Assembly: GCF_021440085.1 (NCBI RefSeq)
Contig: NZ_JAKCPW010000001.1
Span: 1,426,001 to 1,490,000 of the forward strand
Source: Dyadobacter sp. CY261
GTDB lineage: Bacteria; Bacteroidota; Bacteroidia; Cytophagales; Spirosomataceae
Reading direction: 5' to 3'
Length of the DNA stretch: 64,000 nucleotides
Part shown: positions 29,057 to 38,800 of the stretch, piece after piece
Layout: each line of letters opens with the position of its first letter
Position numbering within the stretch: the first letter of the stretch is position 1
The notes under the pieces: model-generated
Seen by the model: the letters and a program-made list of their open reading frames with translations, nothing else
Told to the model about the DNA's origin: nothing
The model's database searches: none
Translations under genes and position numbers: made by a program

Positions 29057-30589
29057 ATGAGACGACTATTCATATATGCCGCGGCGCTCGCACTGTTCAC
29101 CTGCGCCAGTTCCTGCGACAGCGGCTTCGAAGACATAAACAAAAACCCGGTGCTCGCCACGAGCATCGACCCCATCTACCTTTTTTCGAATGCTGAGTTC
29201 GGGTCCGCTATTGCTACCCAGTTTTATCAAATGCAGATTGTACAGCAAATCAACTCACCCTATACCGGTGTAATGGAAGGCGGCAATCACAATACGGTGT
29301 ATGATCCGAATTCCAATGCGAATTTTAACTCACTGTACCTGCAAAATGGCCCGGTGAACCTGCTTACCACGGTTATCGCCCAAACTAAAGACAATCCCGC
29401 GCGCTCCAACCTGTACAATATGTCGCGGATCTGGAAGGCGTATGTGTTTATGGTACTGGTGGATACGTACGGTGATGTGCCATATTTTGAAGCTGGAAAA
29501 GCGTTTCTGGAAGGTATTAATTTACCCAAATATGACGACCAGAAACTCATTTACGATGACATTCTGAAAGAACTGGAAGAAGGTACCAAGGCGCTGGATG
29601 CTTCCAAACCCATTGAAGGCGGCGATTTGTTTTTCAAAGGCAACATTGCCCAGTGGAAAAAATTGGGCAACTCATTGCTGCTCCGTGCCGCGATGCGATA
29701 TTCCAAAATCGATGTGGCCAAGGCGAAGCAATACGTGGCCAAAGCAACCGACCCGGCAGCGGGTGGCCTGCAAAGCTCCAATGCAGATAATGCGCTGATT
29801 GCCTTCAACAGCACATTCAACCATCCGTTGGCCGGCTATTTTCAGGGAACGGAAAGAGCTAATGTATACCTCGGCAAGGCTTTCGTGGACTTCCTCAAAA
29901 CGACTAAGGATCCTCGCCTGCAAGTAATCGCGGTGAAGTATGAAATCCCAAGCAACCCGATTGCAACCGCCGGAGCAGAAGATACCACGCCTGCTAATCA
30001 GCAGGGAATGCCTTACGGATACAACGAATCAACGGTTGCCGGTGCACCTGATTTTCCAGGCAAAATAGGTTCTGCATTCAAATATTCCCAGATCAACCGG
30101 CGGACAGCGGGGAAAATCGATGCGCCTGAGTTCTTTATCACTTATTCCCAAACATCCCTTTTACTGGCAGAAGCTGTTCAAAGAGGCTGGGCAACCGGCG
30201 ATGTCAAGGCACTTTATGATGCCGGTGTAAAAGCGCATATGGCGCAAATGACCACCTACGACGTTTTAGCCACCGTTCCCGCAGCAGCCCAGGATGAATA
30301 CCTGACAGCCAACCCATTTGTACCCGCGAAAGCATTGGAGCAGATCAACAACCAGTACTGGATCTCGTCCTTCCTGAACGGCTCAGAAGCGTGGGCGAAC
30401 TTCCGCAGAAGTGGCTTCCCGATACTTCCCGTAAACACTTACCCGGGTAAAGACCCGTCAGTAAAAGATTTTATCAAAAGATTGGTGTACCCTGTCCGCG
30501 AACGCTCTGTGAATGAGGCCAACTACCTCGCAGCCATCGCCAGAATGGGCCCTGACGAGCTCGGAACACCCGTTTTTTGGGATAAATAA
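29057..30589 (+). CDS. SusD/RagB-family outer-membrane lipoprotein
   Basis: A 510-residue surface lipoprotein (signal AAALALFTCASSC, lipobox Cys about residue 20). The mature region (SGFEDINKNPVLATSIDPIY) and blocks YGDVPYFEAGKA, WKKLGNSLLLRAAMRYSK and FRRSGFPILPVN are typical of the SusD-like_2 subgroup. It partners the STN-type SusC encoded just upstream, with which it would form the substrate-capturing pair at the cell surface. Downstream and in the same direction lie an exported RraA-like protein and a Tat-exported enolase-superfamily enzyme, probably acting on what this pair imports. Confidence 0.93.
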   Translation: MRRLFIYAAALALFTCASSCDSGFEDINKNPVLATSIDPIYLFSNAEFGSAIATQFYQMQIVQQINSPYTGVMEGGNHNTVYDPNSNANFNSLYLQNGPVNLLTTVIAQTKDNPARSNLYNMSRIWKAYVFMVLVDTYGDVPYFEAGKAFLEGINLPKYDDQKLIYDDILKELEEGTKALDASKPIEGGDLFFKGNIAQWKKLGNSLLLRAAMRYSKIDVAKAKQYVAKATDPAAGGLQSSNADNALIAFNSTFNHPLAGYFQGTERANVYLGKAFVDFLKTTKDPRLQVIAVKYEIPSNPIATAGAEDTTPANQQGMPYGYNESTVAGAPDFPGKIGSAFKYSQINRRTAGKIDAPEFFITYSQTSLLLAEAVQRGWATGDVKALYDAGVKAHMAQMTTYDVLATVPAAAQDEYLTANPFVPAKALEQINNQYWISSFLNGSEAWANFRRSGFPILPVNTYPGKDPSVKDFIKRLVYPVRERSVNEANYLAAIARMGPDELGTPVFWDK

Positions 30590-30616
30590 TGAATACTAAC
30601 CCTTAATTTTTCTTTT

Positions 30617-31549
30617 ATGCTTAAACAAACCTTTCTTGCGGGAGCGCTTATGCTGGGAAGTGTCGCATCCTACGCACAGGCCATCTCCCCCACTCCCGAT
30701 CAGATCAAAGCTTACACCGCCGGCTGGAAGGGTGAACGGTCGCCCGACGGACGCCCCCGGGTGTCGGACGCTATCCTCGCGCGCCTCAAAAACATTTCGA
30801 TGGAAGAAGCCTGGGGCGTGCTGCGCAACAAAGGCTACCACAACCAGTTTGAAGGCGAATGGCAGCTGATCCACAACGACAGCACCATGACCGGCCGCGT
30901 GGTGACCGCCCAGTACCTGCCCGCACGCCCCGATTTGCAGGATTTGGTGAAAGAAACCGGTAAAAAAGAAGGCCGCGTACAGACAGGCGGCACCAACTCC
31001 TGGCCGATCGACGTGCTCAAAGAAGGCGACGTGTATGTGGCTGACGGCTATGGCAAAATCGCCGACGGTACGCTCATCGGCGACAACCTGGGCAACTCCA
31101 TTTATGCTAAATCCAAGCGCGGAGTGATCTTTTACGGCTCGGTGCGCGATGTGGAAGGTTTGAGCGAGATCAAGGGTTTTAATGCATGGATCAAAGGCCA
31201 GGATCCTTCTTACATCCAGCAAATGATGCTCACAAACATCAACACACCGATCCGCATCGGTCGCGCGGTGGTGCTTCCGGGGGATGTGGTTTTGGCAAAA
31301 AAATATGGTACGATCTTCATTCCGGCGCATTTGGCGGAAGAACTCGTACTGACGTCGGAAGTAACAGCCTTGCGGGATGAATTCGGTCACCTGCGCCTGC
31401 GTGAGGGCAAGTACACGCCTGGTGAAGTCGATACCAAATGGTCAGACGCGATCCAGAAGGACTTTCTCAACTGGGTGAACAATTACCCCGGCAAACTGCC
31501 GATGACGAAGAAAGAGCTGGATGATTATTTAAAGGAAAGGAATTATTGA
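30617..31549 (+). CDS. Exported RraA-like protein (aldolase/demethylmenaquinone methyltransferase-like fold)
   Basis: A 310-residue RraA-family protein with an N-terminal signal peptide (LAGALMLGSVASYAQ), unusual because characterised RraA proteins and HMG aldolases are cytosolic. The RraA core spans about residues 55-245, with the active-site run LIGDNLGNSIYAKSKRGV and the Arg177-Asp178 pair in GSVRDVEGL, which is the signature of the metal-dependent 4-hydroxy-4-methyl-2-oxoglutarate/oxaloacetate-type aldolases. A C-terminal extension of about 60 residues follows. It is encoded 27 bp after SusD and before the exported enolase-superfamily gene, so a role in periplasmic sugar-acid or keto-acid breakdown is likely but inferred. 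E. coli-style RNase inhibition is unlikely for an exported protein. Confidence 0.8.
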   Translation: MLKQTFLAGALMLGSVASYAQAISPTPDQIKAYTAGWKGERSPDGRPRVSDAILARLKNISMEEAWGVLRNKGYHNQFEGEWQLIHNDSTMTGRVVTAQYLPARPDLQDLVKETGKKEGRVQTGGTNSWPIDVLKEGDVYVADGYGKIADGTLIGDNLGNSIYAKSKRGVIFYGSVRDVEGLSEIKGFNAWIKGQDPSYIQQMMLTNINTPIRIGRAVVLPGDVVLAKKYGTIFIPAHLAEELVLTSEVTALRDEFGHLRLREGKYTPGEVDTKWSDAIQKDFLNWVNNYPGKLPMTKKELDDYLKERNY

Positions 31550-31584
31550 GCGATGCCGGGGTATGGCGGCGGTCCGTGGTAGAC

Positions 31585-31791
31585 CATGGACCGCCGACCA
31601 TAGACCGCCGACCGCCGATTATTCCTCGTGAATTCTCAAACTCATGGACCGCCGACCATAGACCGCCGACCGCCGACTTTTACTCATGAATTCTCAAACA
31701 AATACAAAACCATGGTCTATGGTCTATGGTCTTATCGTCCATAGTCCATCGTCACTACCCCCCATCGGCGGTCAGCTGTCAGCCGTCGGCG
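31585..31791. repeat. Heptamer-based intergenic repeat block with a 57-bp duplication
   Basis: The gap between the RraA-like and enolase genes is almost entirely repeats. Two 57-bp near-identical copies (31585-31641 and 31643-31699) each contain 7-bp units GACCGCC/GACCATA and end in GAATTCTCAAAC. They are followed by the inverted words GGTCTAT GGTCTAT (from about 31712) and then the heptamers GTCAGCT, GTCAGCC, GTCGGCG (31771-31791). Left and right halves are complementary and could form a large hairpin. The same GTCAGCC/GTCGGCG units make up the array at 53568-53623. Confidence 0.8.
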
Positions 31792-31825
31792 GTCAAAAAA
31801 ATCAAAACACTAACCTCATATCCCA

Positions 31826-33310
31826 ATGAAGAACATTCTTAAACAGATCATTGAATCAAACAAACAAGTTGAAGGTGCGGAGAAAGCGGCCGCGACTGCG
31901 GAGATCGCTAACCCGACGACAAATGACAGCCGCCGTAATTTCTTGCGCAAAACTGCGGTAGGCGGCATTGCACTGGGTGGATTTATGTCGATGTCCACCG
32001 AGGATACCATTGCGCAGGCCACTTCCAAGGTGAGCCGTGCCTCGAAACCTTCGGAATTGAAAATCACTGATTTGCGCTATTGTATTGTGCAGAATGTGGG
32101 CCGGACGCCTATTATCCGGATCGATACCAACCAAGGTATTTACGGGCTTGGCGAGGTGCGTGATGGTGCCGATGAGCGCTATGCATTGTTCCTGAAAAGC
32201 CATTTGCTGGGCCAGAACCCTTGTAATGTGGAGCAGTTGTTCAAATCGATCAAGCAGTTTGGTTACCATGGCCGGCAGGCTGGTGGCGTCTGCGGGGTGG
32301 AAATGGCGCTTTGGGACCTTTGCGGTAAAGCTTACGGTGTGCCTTGCTGGCAATTGCTCGGCGGCCGTTACCGCGACAAAGTCCGTTTGTATGCCGACAC
32401 GCCCGAATCGAACGATATCAACGAGTTCAAGCAGAAGATCAAATTCCGTACGCAGGACCAGGGTTATACCTGGCTCAAAATGGATATTTCGATCGGGATG
32501 CTACGAAATAATGAAGGTAGCGTGGTCAACAACAAGGTGTGGGGCGGCGGCTTTTCGCAATGGGCTGGTGATTACCATTCCTACGCGAATACCAAACACC
32601 CATTCACCGCAATTCAGATCACACCGAAAGGTTTAGATGAAATGGCGAAAGTCGTGGAGGAAGTGCGCGGCGTGGTAGGCTATGAAATACCGCTTTCCTC
32701 CGATCACTACGGCCATTTTGACCTTAATAACGGTATCCGCCTCGGAAAAGCGCTCGACAAATACCGCCTTGCCTGGTTTGAAGACATGGTGCCCTGGGAA
32801 TATACCGACCAATGGAAAACCATTTCAGACGCATTGGAAACACCGACGCTGACCGGCGAGGACATTTACCTTAAAGAAGGTTTCAAAGCATTGATCGAAC
32901 AACGCGCTGTTGACATCGTGCACCCCGATTTGGCATCATCGGGAGGTTTGCTCGAAACCAAACGTATCGGCGATTATGCCGAAGACCACGGTATTGCGAT
33001 GGCGATGCACTTCGCGGGCACACCGGTGAGCTTCATGGCCAATGTGCATTGCGCAGCAGCAACACAGAATTTCCTTGCGCTGGAACACCACTCGGTGGAT
33101 GTTACCTGGTGGGAAAGCCTAGTAAAAACTACCGACGGCCGTAAATTGATCGATAAGGGTTATGCGCCGGTGCCTTTGGAAGCTCCTGGCCTCGGCATTG
33201 AACTGAACGAGGAAGAGGTAAAAAAACACCTGCATCCGAAAGACAAATCGTTCTTCGCCCCCACGCCCGACTGGAACGAAAAACGTTCGCACGATCGGTT
33301 GTGGAGTTAG
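31826..33310 (+). CDS. Tat-exported mandelate racemase/muconate-lactonizing-like enzyme (enolase superfamily)
   Basis: A 494-residue enolase-superfamily protein with an N-terminal twin-arginine signal (SRRNFLRKTAVGGIALGG, near residues 35-55). The capping and barrel domains span about 75-480. Visible catalytic groups: Lys218 in WLKMDIS; metal ligands Asp293 (SSDHYGHFD), Glu319 (WFEDMVPWE) and Glu345 (TGEDIY), each 26 residues apart; and a His395/Asp368 pair (27 apart) that matches the His-Asp dyad of the mandelate-racemase subgroup. Members abstract a proton alpha to a carboxylate, and many are sugar-acid dehydratases; the substrate here is unknown. It sits after the SusCD-RraA genes, and export by Tat suggests folding with metal before secretion. 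Confidence 0.88.
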   Translation: MKNILKQIIESNKQVEGAEKAAATAEIANPTTNDSRRNFLRKTAVGGIALGGFMSMSTEDTIAQATSKVSRASKPSELKITDLRYCIVQNVGRTPIIRIDTNQGIYGLGEVRDGADERYALFLKSHLLGQNPCNVEQLFKSIKQFGYHGRQAGGVCGVEMALWDLCGKAYGVPCWQLLGGRYRDKVRLYADTPESNDINEFKQKIKFRTQDQGYTWLKMDISIGMLRNNEGSVVNNKVWGGGFSQWAGDYHSYANTKHPFTAIQITPKGLDEMAKVVEEVRGVVGYEIPLSSDHYGHFDLNNGIRLGKALDKYRLAWFEDMVPWEYTDQWKTISDALETPTLTGEDIYLKEGFKALIEQRAVDIVHPDLASSGGLLETKRIGDYAEDHGIAMAMHFAGTPVSFMANVHCAAATQNFLALEHHSVDVTWWESLVKTTDGRKLIDKGYAPVPLEAPGLGIELNEEEVKKHLHPKDKSFFAPTPDWNEKRSHDRLWS

Positions 33311-33316
33311 GAATTT

Positions 33317-33351
33317 GAAAGTTAGTAGGGCGCTCCGTCCTACTAACTTTC
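33317..33351. terminator. Perfect 13-bp hairpin after the enolase-superfamily gene
   Basis: GAAAGTTAGTAGG (33317-33329) pairs perfectly with CCTACTAACTTTC (33339-33351) around a 9-nt loop, 6 bp after the stop. There is no clean T-run, so factor-independent termination is not certain, but it is the likely end of the locus transcript. Confidence 0.6.
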
Positions 33352-33395
33352 ACCTTAATTGAGTATTTTGCGTGCTTCACTCCCTTACCCAACAG

Positions 33396-35723
33396 ATGAA
33401 GAACATTCGCAACGTACTCTTTTACATCATTACCATCGGCGTTTTTTCGGCCCTGCTTTACTTCTTTATCCGACAGGGCACTTTTCTCGAAAAAGCCGGC
33501 CAAATTACCCAAAAACAGCTGTCTACCTCTTCCTGGGAGCAATTTAAAGACACCTTCGGGCATAATATCCACCACCCGCTCGCCACGCTCCTGCTTCAAA
33601 TCATCACCATTATCATTGTAGCCCGGCTCTTCGGCTGGATTTGCAAAGTCATTGGTCAGCCGACTGTGATCGGTGAAATTGCCGCCGGGATATTTCTTGG
33701 GCCTTCGTTGCTCGGGATGTTCTATCCCGAAATCTCGGCATTGATCTTCCCGGCCACGTCGCTGGGTAACTTGCAGTTTCTGAGCCAGGTAGGGCTAATC
33801 CTTTTTATGTTCATTATCGGGATGGAGCTGGACTTGAATGTGCTGAAAACCAAGGCACAAGAGGCCATTGTGATCAGCCATGCAAGCATTATACTGCCCT
33901 TTGCGCTGGGTGTGGGATTGGCATTGTATATGTATTCGGAGTTTGCACCCGAGGGCATCAGCTTTCTTTCATTTTCACTATTTATTGGCATTGCATTGAG
34001 TATCACGGCGTTTCCTGTACTTGCGCGCATTGTGCAGGAACGTGGGCTCTCCCGCACGCGCCTGGGTATGATGGTGATCACCTGCGCCGCTACCGACGAC
34101 ATTACCGCCTGGTGTATCCTCGCTGCGGTGATCGCGATTGTAAAAGCGGGTGAATTTGTAAGCGCCATTTATACGATCATTCTTGCGCTCGCTTACGTAG
34201 TGGTGATGCTGCAAGTGGTAAAACCGGTGCTGAAACGCGTAGGAGACCATTATGCCTACCGGGAAGGACTCACTAAACCTGTGGTGGCCCTTTTCTTCCT
34301 GATGCTGCTGTTCTCCGCCTATTGCACCGAACTCATTGGTATCCATGCGCTTTTCGGGGCTTTTATGGCCGGGGTGATCATGCCTGCGAACCAGCGTTTT
34401 CGCAATATTTTCATTGAAAAAGTAGAAGACGTCTCCCTGGTACTATTGCTACCGTTGTTCTTTGTTTTCACAGGTTTAAGAACACAAATCGGCCTGTTGA
34501 ATGACCCGCATCTCTGGTTTGTGACCGGACTGATCATCGCGGCGGCCGTCATTGGTAAATTTATTGGAAGCGCCGTAGCGGCGCGTTTCGTGAAGCAGTC
34601 GTGGCGCGACAGCCTCATTATCGGCTCGCTCATGAATACGCGCGGGTTGATGGAACTGGTCGTCCTGAATATCGGCTACGATATCGGCGTACTTTCTCCC
34701 GAGATATTCGCAATGATGGTGATCATGGCGCTCGCAACCACCTGTATGACCGGCCCTGCCATGGACCTTATCGACAAGTTCTTACCTGCCAAAAAATGGG
34801 AAGAACAGCATTCAGTCGAGCCGTCCCGTTTCTCGATCCTGATTGCGTTCGCCAGCCCCCAGGGCGGCCGCAAAATGTTCCGCCTCGCCAACAAGCTGAT
34901 TGCCGGGCAACGATTTGCCGGGCAACGATTTGCGGGGCAAGGAATTTTAGAAGAGGAAATCGATAGTCAGCCAGCAGAACAACACATTACGGCGCTGCAC
35001 CTTTCGCCGAGCAGCTACCTCAGCCAGGTGAATACGGAGGAATATCAATACGAAACTTTCCGACCCATTAACGAAGAGGCACATTCGCTCGACGTAACTT
35101 TTACCTCCCTTTTTAAGCCATCCCAAAACATAGAGCACGACATTATCGAAACTGCCAACGATGGCGAGTTCGATATGCTGCTCATCGGGATCGGACGATC
35201 GGTCTTTGAGGGAACATTTTTAGGCAAAATACTCGGTTTTACGTCCCGCTTTGCGAGCAGGGAGCGGCTTTTTGACACCATTAGCGGCAGGGAAAAACTG
35301 TTTCATAAAGACGTGTTTGATGAACGGACTGCACATATCATCAAATCGGTAAAGGCACCGGTGGGTATTCTTATCGAAAAGAACCTCGAACAGGTAAACG
35401 ACGTATTTATGCCCCTGTTTACCCCGGAAGACCGTTTCTTGCTACCCTTTGCGGAACGCCTGGCGGCCGTGGACGGATTGCGAATGACGATCATGGACCC
35501 ATCGCAAGCCGTCAGCCAGCACCTCGAGGTAGGCGATGCCTTGAATGCATTGCTGGAAAAATCGCCGGAAAATGTGACGCTCCTTTACGAAAATGCGCTT
35601 GAAAAGGATTTTTTGAAAGAAAAGGATTTGATGGTGATCAGCCTGGAAAGCTGGAAAAAAGCCGTTGAATCGCACAGCGTATGGCTTTCCAACTCGCCTT
35701 CGGTGTTGATCATACGCGGCTGA
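33396..35723 (+). CDS. CPA2-family cation/proton antiporter with cytosolic C-terminal region
   Basis: A 775-residue membrane protein. About twelve membrane helices of the Na+/H+ exchanger/KefB type span residues 10-455 (VIGEIAAGIFLGPSLLGM, VGLILFMFIIGMELDL, ITAFPVLARIVQERGL, TCAATDDITAW). AATDDITAW carries the Asp-Asp pair typical of electrogenic CPA2 exchangers such as NapA. The C-terminal ~300 residues are cytosolic and resemble no domain I can name with confidence, though the size suits paired USP-like units. A 15-bp triplication at 34902-34946 encodes an AGQRF repeat at the junction. ATG 33396 is preferred over GTG 33372. It precedes the NTT-HEAT-cAMP protein by about 106 bp and may be co-transcribed. 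Confidence 0.88.
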   Translation: MKNIRNVLFYIITIGVFSALLYFFIRQGTFLEKAGQITQKQLSTSSWEQFKDTFGHNIHHPLATLLLQIITIIIVARLFGWICKVIGQPTVIGEIAAGIFLGPSLLGMFYPEISALIFPATSLGNLQFLSQVGLILFMFIIGMELDLNVLKTKAQEAIVISHASIILPFALGVGLALYMYSEFAPEGISFLSFSLFIGIALSITAFPVLARIVQERGLSRTRLGMMVITCAATDDITAWCILAAVIAIVKAGEFVSAIYTIILALAYVVVMLQVVKPVLKRVGDHYAYREGLTKPVVALFFLMLLFSAYCTELIGIHALFGAFMAGVIMPANQRFRNIFIEKVEDVSLVLLLPLFFVFTGLRTQIGLLNDPHLWFVTGLIIAAAVIGKFIGSAVAARFVKQSWRDSLIIGSLMNTRGLMELVVLNIGYDIGVLSPEIFAMMVIMALATTCMTGPAMDLIDKFLPAKKWEEQHSVEPSRFSILIAFASPQGGRKMFRLANKLIAGQRFAGQRFAGQGILEEEIDSQPAEQHITALHLSPSSYLSQVNTEEYQYETFRPINEEAHSLDVTFTSLFKPSQNIEHDIIETANDGEFDMLLIGIGRSVFEGTFLGKILGFTSRFASRERLFDTISGREKLFHKDVFDERTAHIIKSVKAPVGILIEKNLEQVNDVFMPLFTPEDRFLLPFAERLAAVDGLRMTIMDPSQAVSQHLEVGDALNALLEKSPENVTLLYENALEKDFLKEKDLMVISLESWKKAVESHSVWLSNSPSVLIIRG
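34902..34946 (+). repeat. 15-bp in-frame tandem triplication in the antiporter gene
   Basis: GCCGGGCAACGATTT at 34902-34916 and again at 34917-34931, with a degenerate third copy (GCGGGGCAAGGAATT) at 34932-34946. It encodes AGQRFAGQRFAGQGI at the start of the cytosolic tail. Copy number could vary by slippage without a frameshift. Confidence 0.85.
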
Positions 35724-35829
35724 AAGTCAGAATTTATGGATTTTTAAAGGCCGGAAACTCTGCTTGACGGGTTTTTAAAAGGAATAATAAGTATTTATTT
35801 TACAGGAGCGACGCTAGCATTCCAATTCT

Positions 35830-38800
35830 ATGATCCCATTTCTAAGCCAAAACCGCTTCACGAAGTCCATTAACCCGCAAACGATCCTTTTCTTTTTTCA
35901 TAATTTCTTTACCAATGTAGGAACCACGCTGGTGTACGTCTCGGCCAACGTGCTGCTGCTCGAAAACCATCCCGAGTACTCGCTCCCACTGGCCTACATC
36001 GCCGCCGCATTAGCTGTTATGACTGCCGGTAAGGTCTACGAATATTTCGAACACCATCTTTTGCTTGAAAAACTCAGCCTCGGAACAATGCTCTCCTCGT
36101 TGTTTATGGTGGTCGTGGTGATAGGTTTACTGCTGGCTGGTCATGGCGTGGCTACGGCCATTGCCGTTATGGTCGGTTACCGGATCATTTACCTGCTTAT
36201 TAACCTGGAATTCTGGGGGTTATCCGCATTGGTATTCGATGTACGCCAGAGCAAGCGGCTGTTCAGCGTGATCGGTTCCGGTGACATGCCTGCAAAAGCG
36301 CTGGGAGCTGTGCTGGCGGTGCTGATCCATTCGCCGTCAGTATTGGCCATTCTACTGGTTATCTCGCTGGTTTTCTTTGCATTGGCATTCTACACTCAAA
36401 TCCTGACATTCCGCCACACAGACATTCCCAACCCGCACCACGCACGCACACGGGCCACGGATTCCGACTCGCGGATCATTCAGAAATACTTTGGCGGGAA
36501 CAAGCTGCTTACGTCGCTTTGCATTGGCATGGTGGCCATTGCGGCTGCGGCCACCTGGATCGAGTATCATTTTTTTGTGAATGTGAAATACAAATTCCAC
36601 AGCCAGCACGATGTCATTTTCTTTGTCGGTTCGTTGCTGACGGCCACTTATGTGATCTCTACGTTTGTCAAAATGTTGTTTTCGAGCAAAACCGTCGAGC
36701 GTTTCGGGATCAAACTCACCTTATACCTGCTGCCTCTGACCACCATTGCCATTTCGCTCGGGCTCCTTATATCATCCTATTTCCGCAAGGACGAGCCTTC
36801 GCTCCTGGTCTATTATTGCATGGCCTATTTGCTTTTCGAACTGGTGAGGCGGACTATTTTTGATCCGGTTTTCCTGGTTTTATTCCAGCCGCTTTCCACT
36901 AAAACACGTTTGAAGGGCCATACACTCGCAAAAGGCTTTTTTGAACCGCTGGGAATGCTGATCGCCGGCGTGATGCTCTGGATCGTCTACACGCAGCATT
37001 GGAGCGATATCAGCCTTACTTTCGACCTGTCGCTGCTGTTTGCAGTCGCTGCATTGCTTGTATTCCGCAAAGCTTACCGGTATTACATGCAGGAATTGAA
37101 ATCCGCCATCAGCAAACGTTTTATCCGGAGCGGTGAAATGGCGGCACCTGCCGAGGCATTGCCGATCATTACCGAAAACTTACAAAGCGACCGCAAGGAA
37201 GAGGTCCTGAATGCGATCGACTGGCTCGCGAAGAATAAGGTTTCTATCTTTCGCAAACATGCAGACGGGCTCTTGAAAAGCCCGGTTGTGCAAGTACGGT
37301 TGAAGACATTGCAGACGCTGGCCACGTTGGACAAGCCTGAGCTTTCCGCTTCATTTATTCAATATATCGAAGACGAACCCGACGCCGCCTGCCAGGTGCT
37401 GGCTGTCAGGCTCGCTTGCGGCAATGGTCGCTTGTCCGACGAACAAACGGCACGCTTTCTGGCCCATACCGATCTCGACATCGTTAAGGGCACCATTATC
37501 GGCTGCTGGGAGGCTGGAAAAGCATTACCGCTGATCCACGGCACGCTGCAAAGGCTTTTCGGATCGGAGCAGGAAACCGACCAGCTCGCAGCGCTCGACT
37601 GCCTGAAAGTAACGGGCATTAGTTCTTATGAAAATCTGCTCAAAAGCTGCATTAACAAAGGCTCGCAGCGTGTGCGTAACTACGCGCTGGAAGTAGCCGC
37701 TACCGTGGGGTCTCCTACCCTGCTCCGCGATTTGCGCATCGTTCTCACCGGCACATTGACGTCTTCGACGATTCACGCACTGATCAATTCCGGCGACCTC
37801 GGGATCCGCATTATTGAGGAATGGTTGCAGCAAGATACCTCCGGTGACCGCATTCGGACGTTCATCAAAGTGGCTGAAAAAGGTCGGCACGAATTTATAC
37901 TTCAAATACTTTTTAACCTTATTAAAAATATTTACCGCAATAGACTTTTTATTAATATCGATAATACAAGCAGTATTAAAAGAAAAGAAAGTAGTGTTCA
38001 TATCGAAAATATTGACATTTTCACCCATATTGCGGCCCTAAAAGCTCTTAGCCATTATACAATTATAGCTGATTATAAAGTACTTATACCTGAATTTGTC
38101 GAAAAGGAACTCATCCATGCGGCGCAGTTGCTGAATGGAATGGATGCCTCCGAAGCAGACATCACCTGGAACAATGCCCTCGAATACGAGCTCGACCTGA
38201 CTGCTCAGCGCCTTTTTTACCTATTCATGATGCAGTACGATAAGGAGGCGGTGCAGAGTGCATGGAAGGGAATTCGCCATGCGAGCAGGGAAAAACGTGC
38301 CAACTCGCTCGAACTCATCGAGAGCCTTTTACCGCGAATGCTCTACCCTTCGCTACATGCATTGTTTGAAAATATACCTATTCAAAGGAAGCGTGACGCA
38401 TTGCGCCAGTACATGGGCAATGCTGATCCGGGATTGTCTCTTGTTACGATGATTCTCTCCCAGGAAGAGCGTTCCTTCACGAGCTGGACAATCGCCCTTG
38501 CCGTGAGCAAATGCGACATCGAAGAGGCGGATCTCGTTCACCTCGAAAAATTGGCTTCCCACCCATCCCGGCTCATTCGGGAGGCTGCTCATGAAAAATA
38601 TGCAGCGCTCGCACAAAGTCCCGACCTTAAATTTTCGCTTAGAATCCCTATGAAACACGCCGAACCTACCCAGCAGATTTCCGAAATGGAACGGGTGATC
38701 GTCCTTAAAAACACCCAGCTTTTCGCGCAGACACCGGAAAACGTTCTCAGCTCCATTGCGCCTATCATGAAGGAAGTGACATACAGCGACGGGCAACAGA

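Noticed and set aside
30596..31390. A 264-codon minus-strand frame opposite the RraA-like gene
   Set aside because: The RraA signature on the plus strand decides; the antisense product is His-rich noise.
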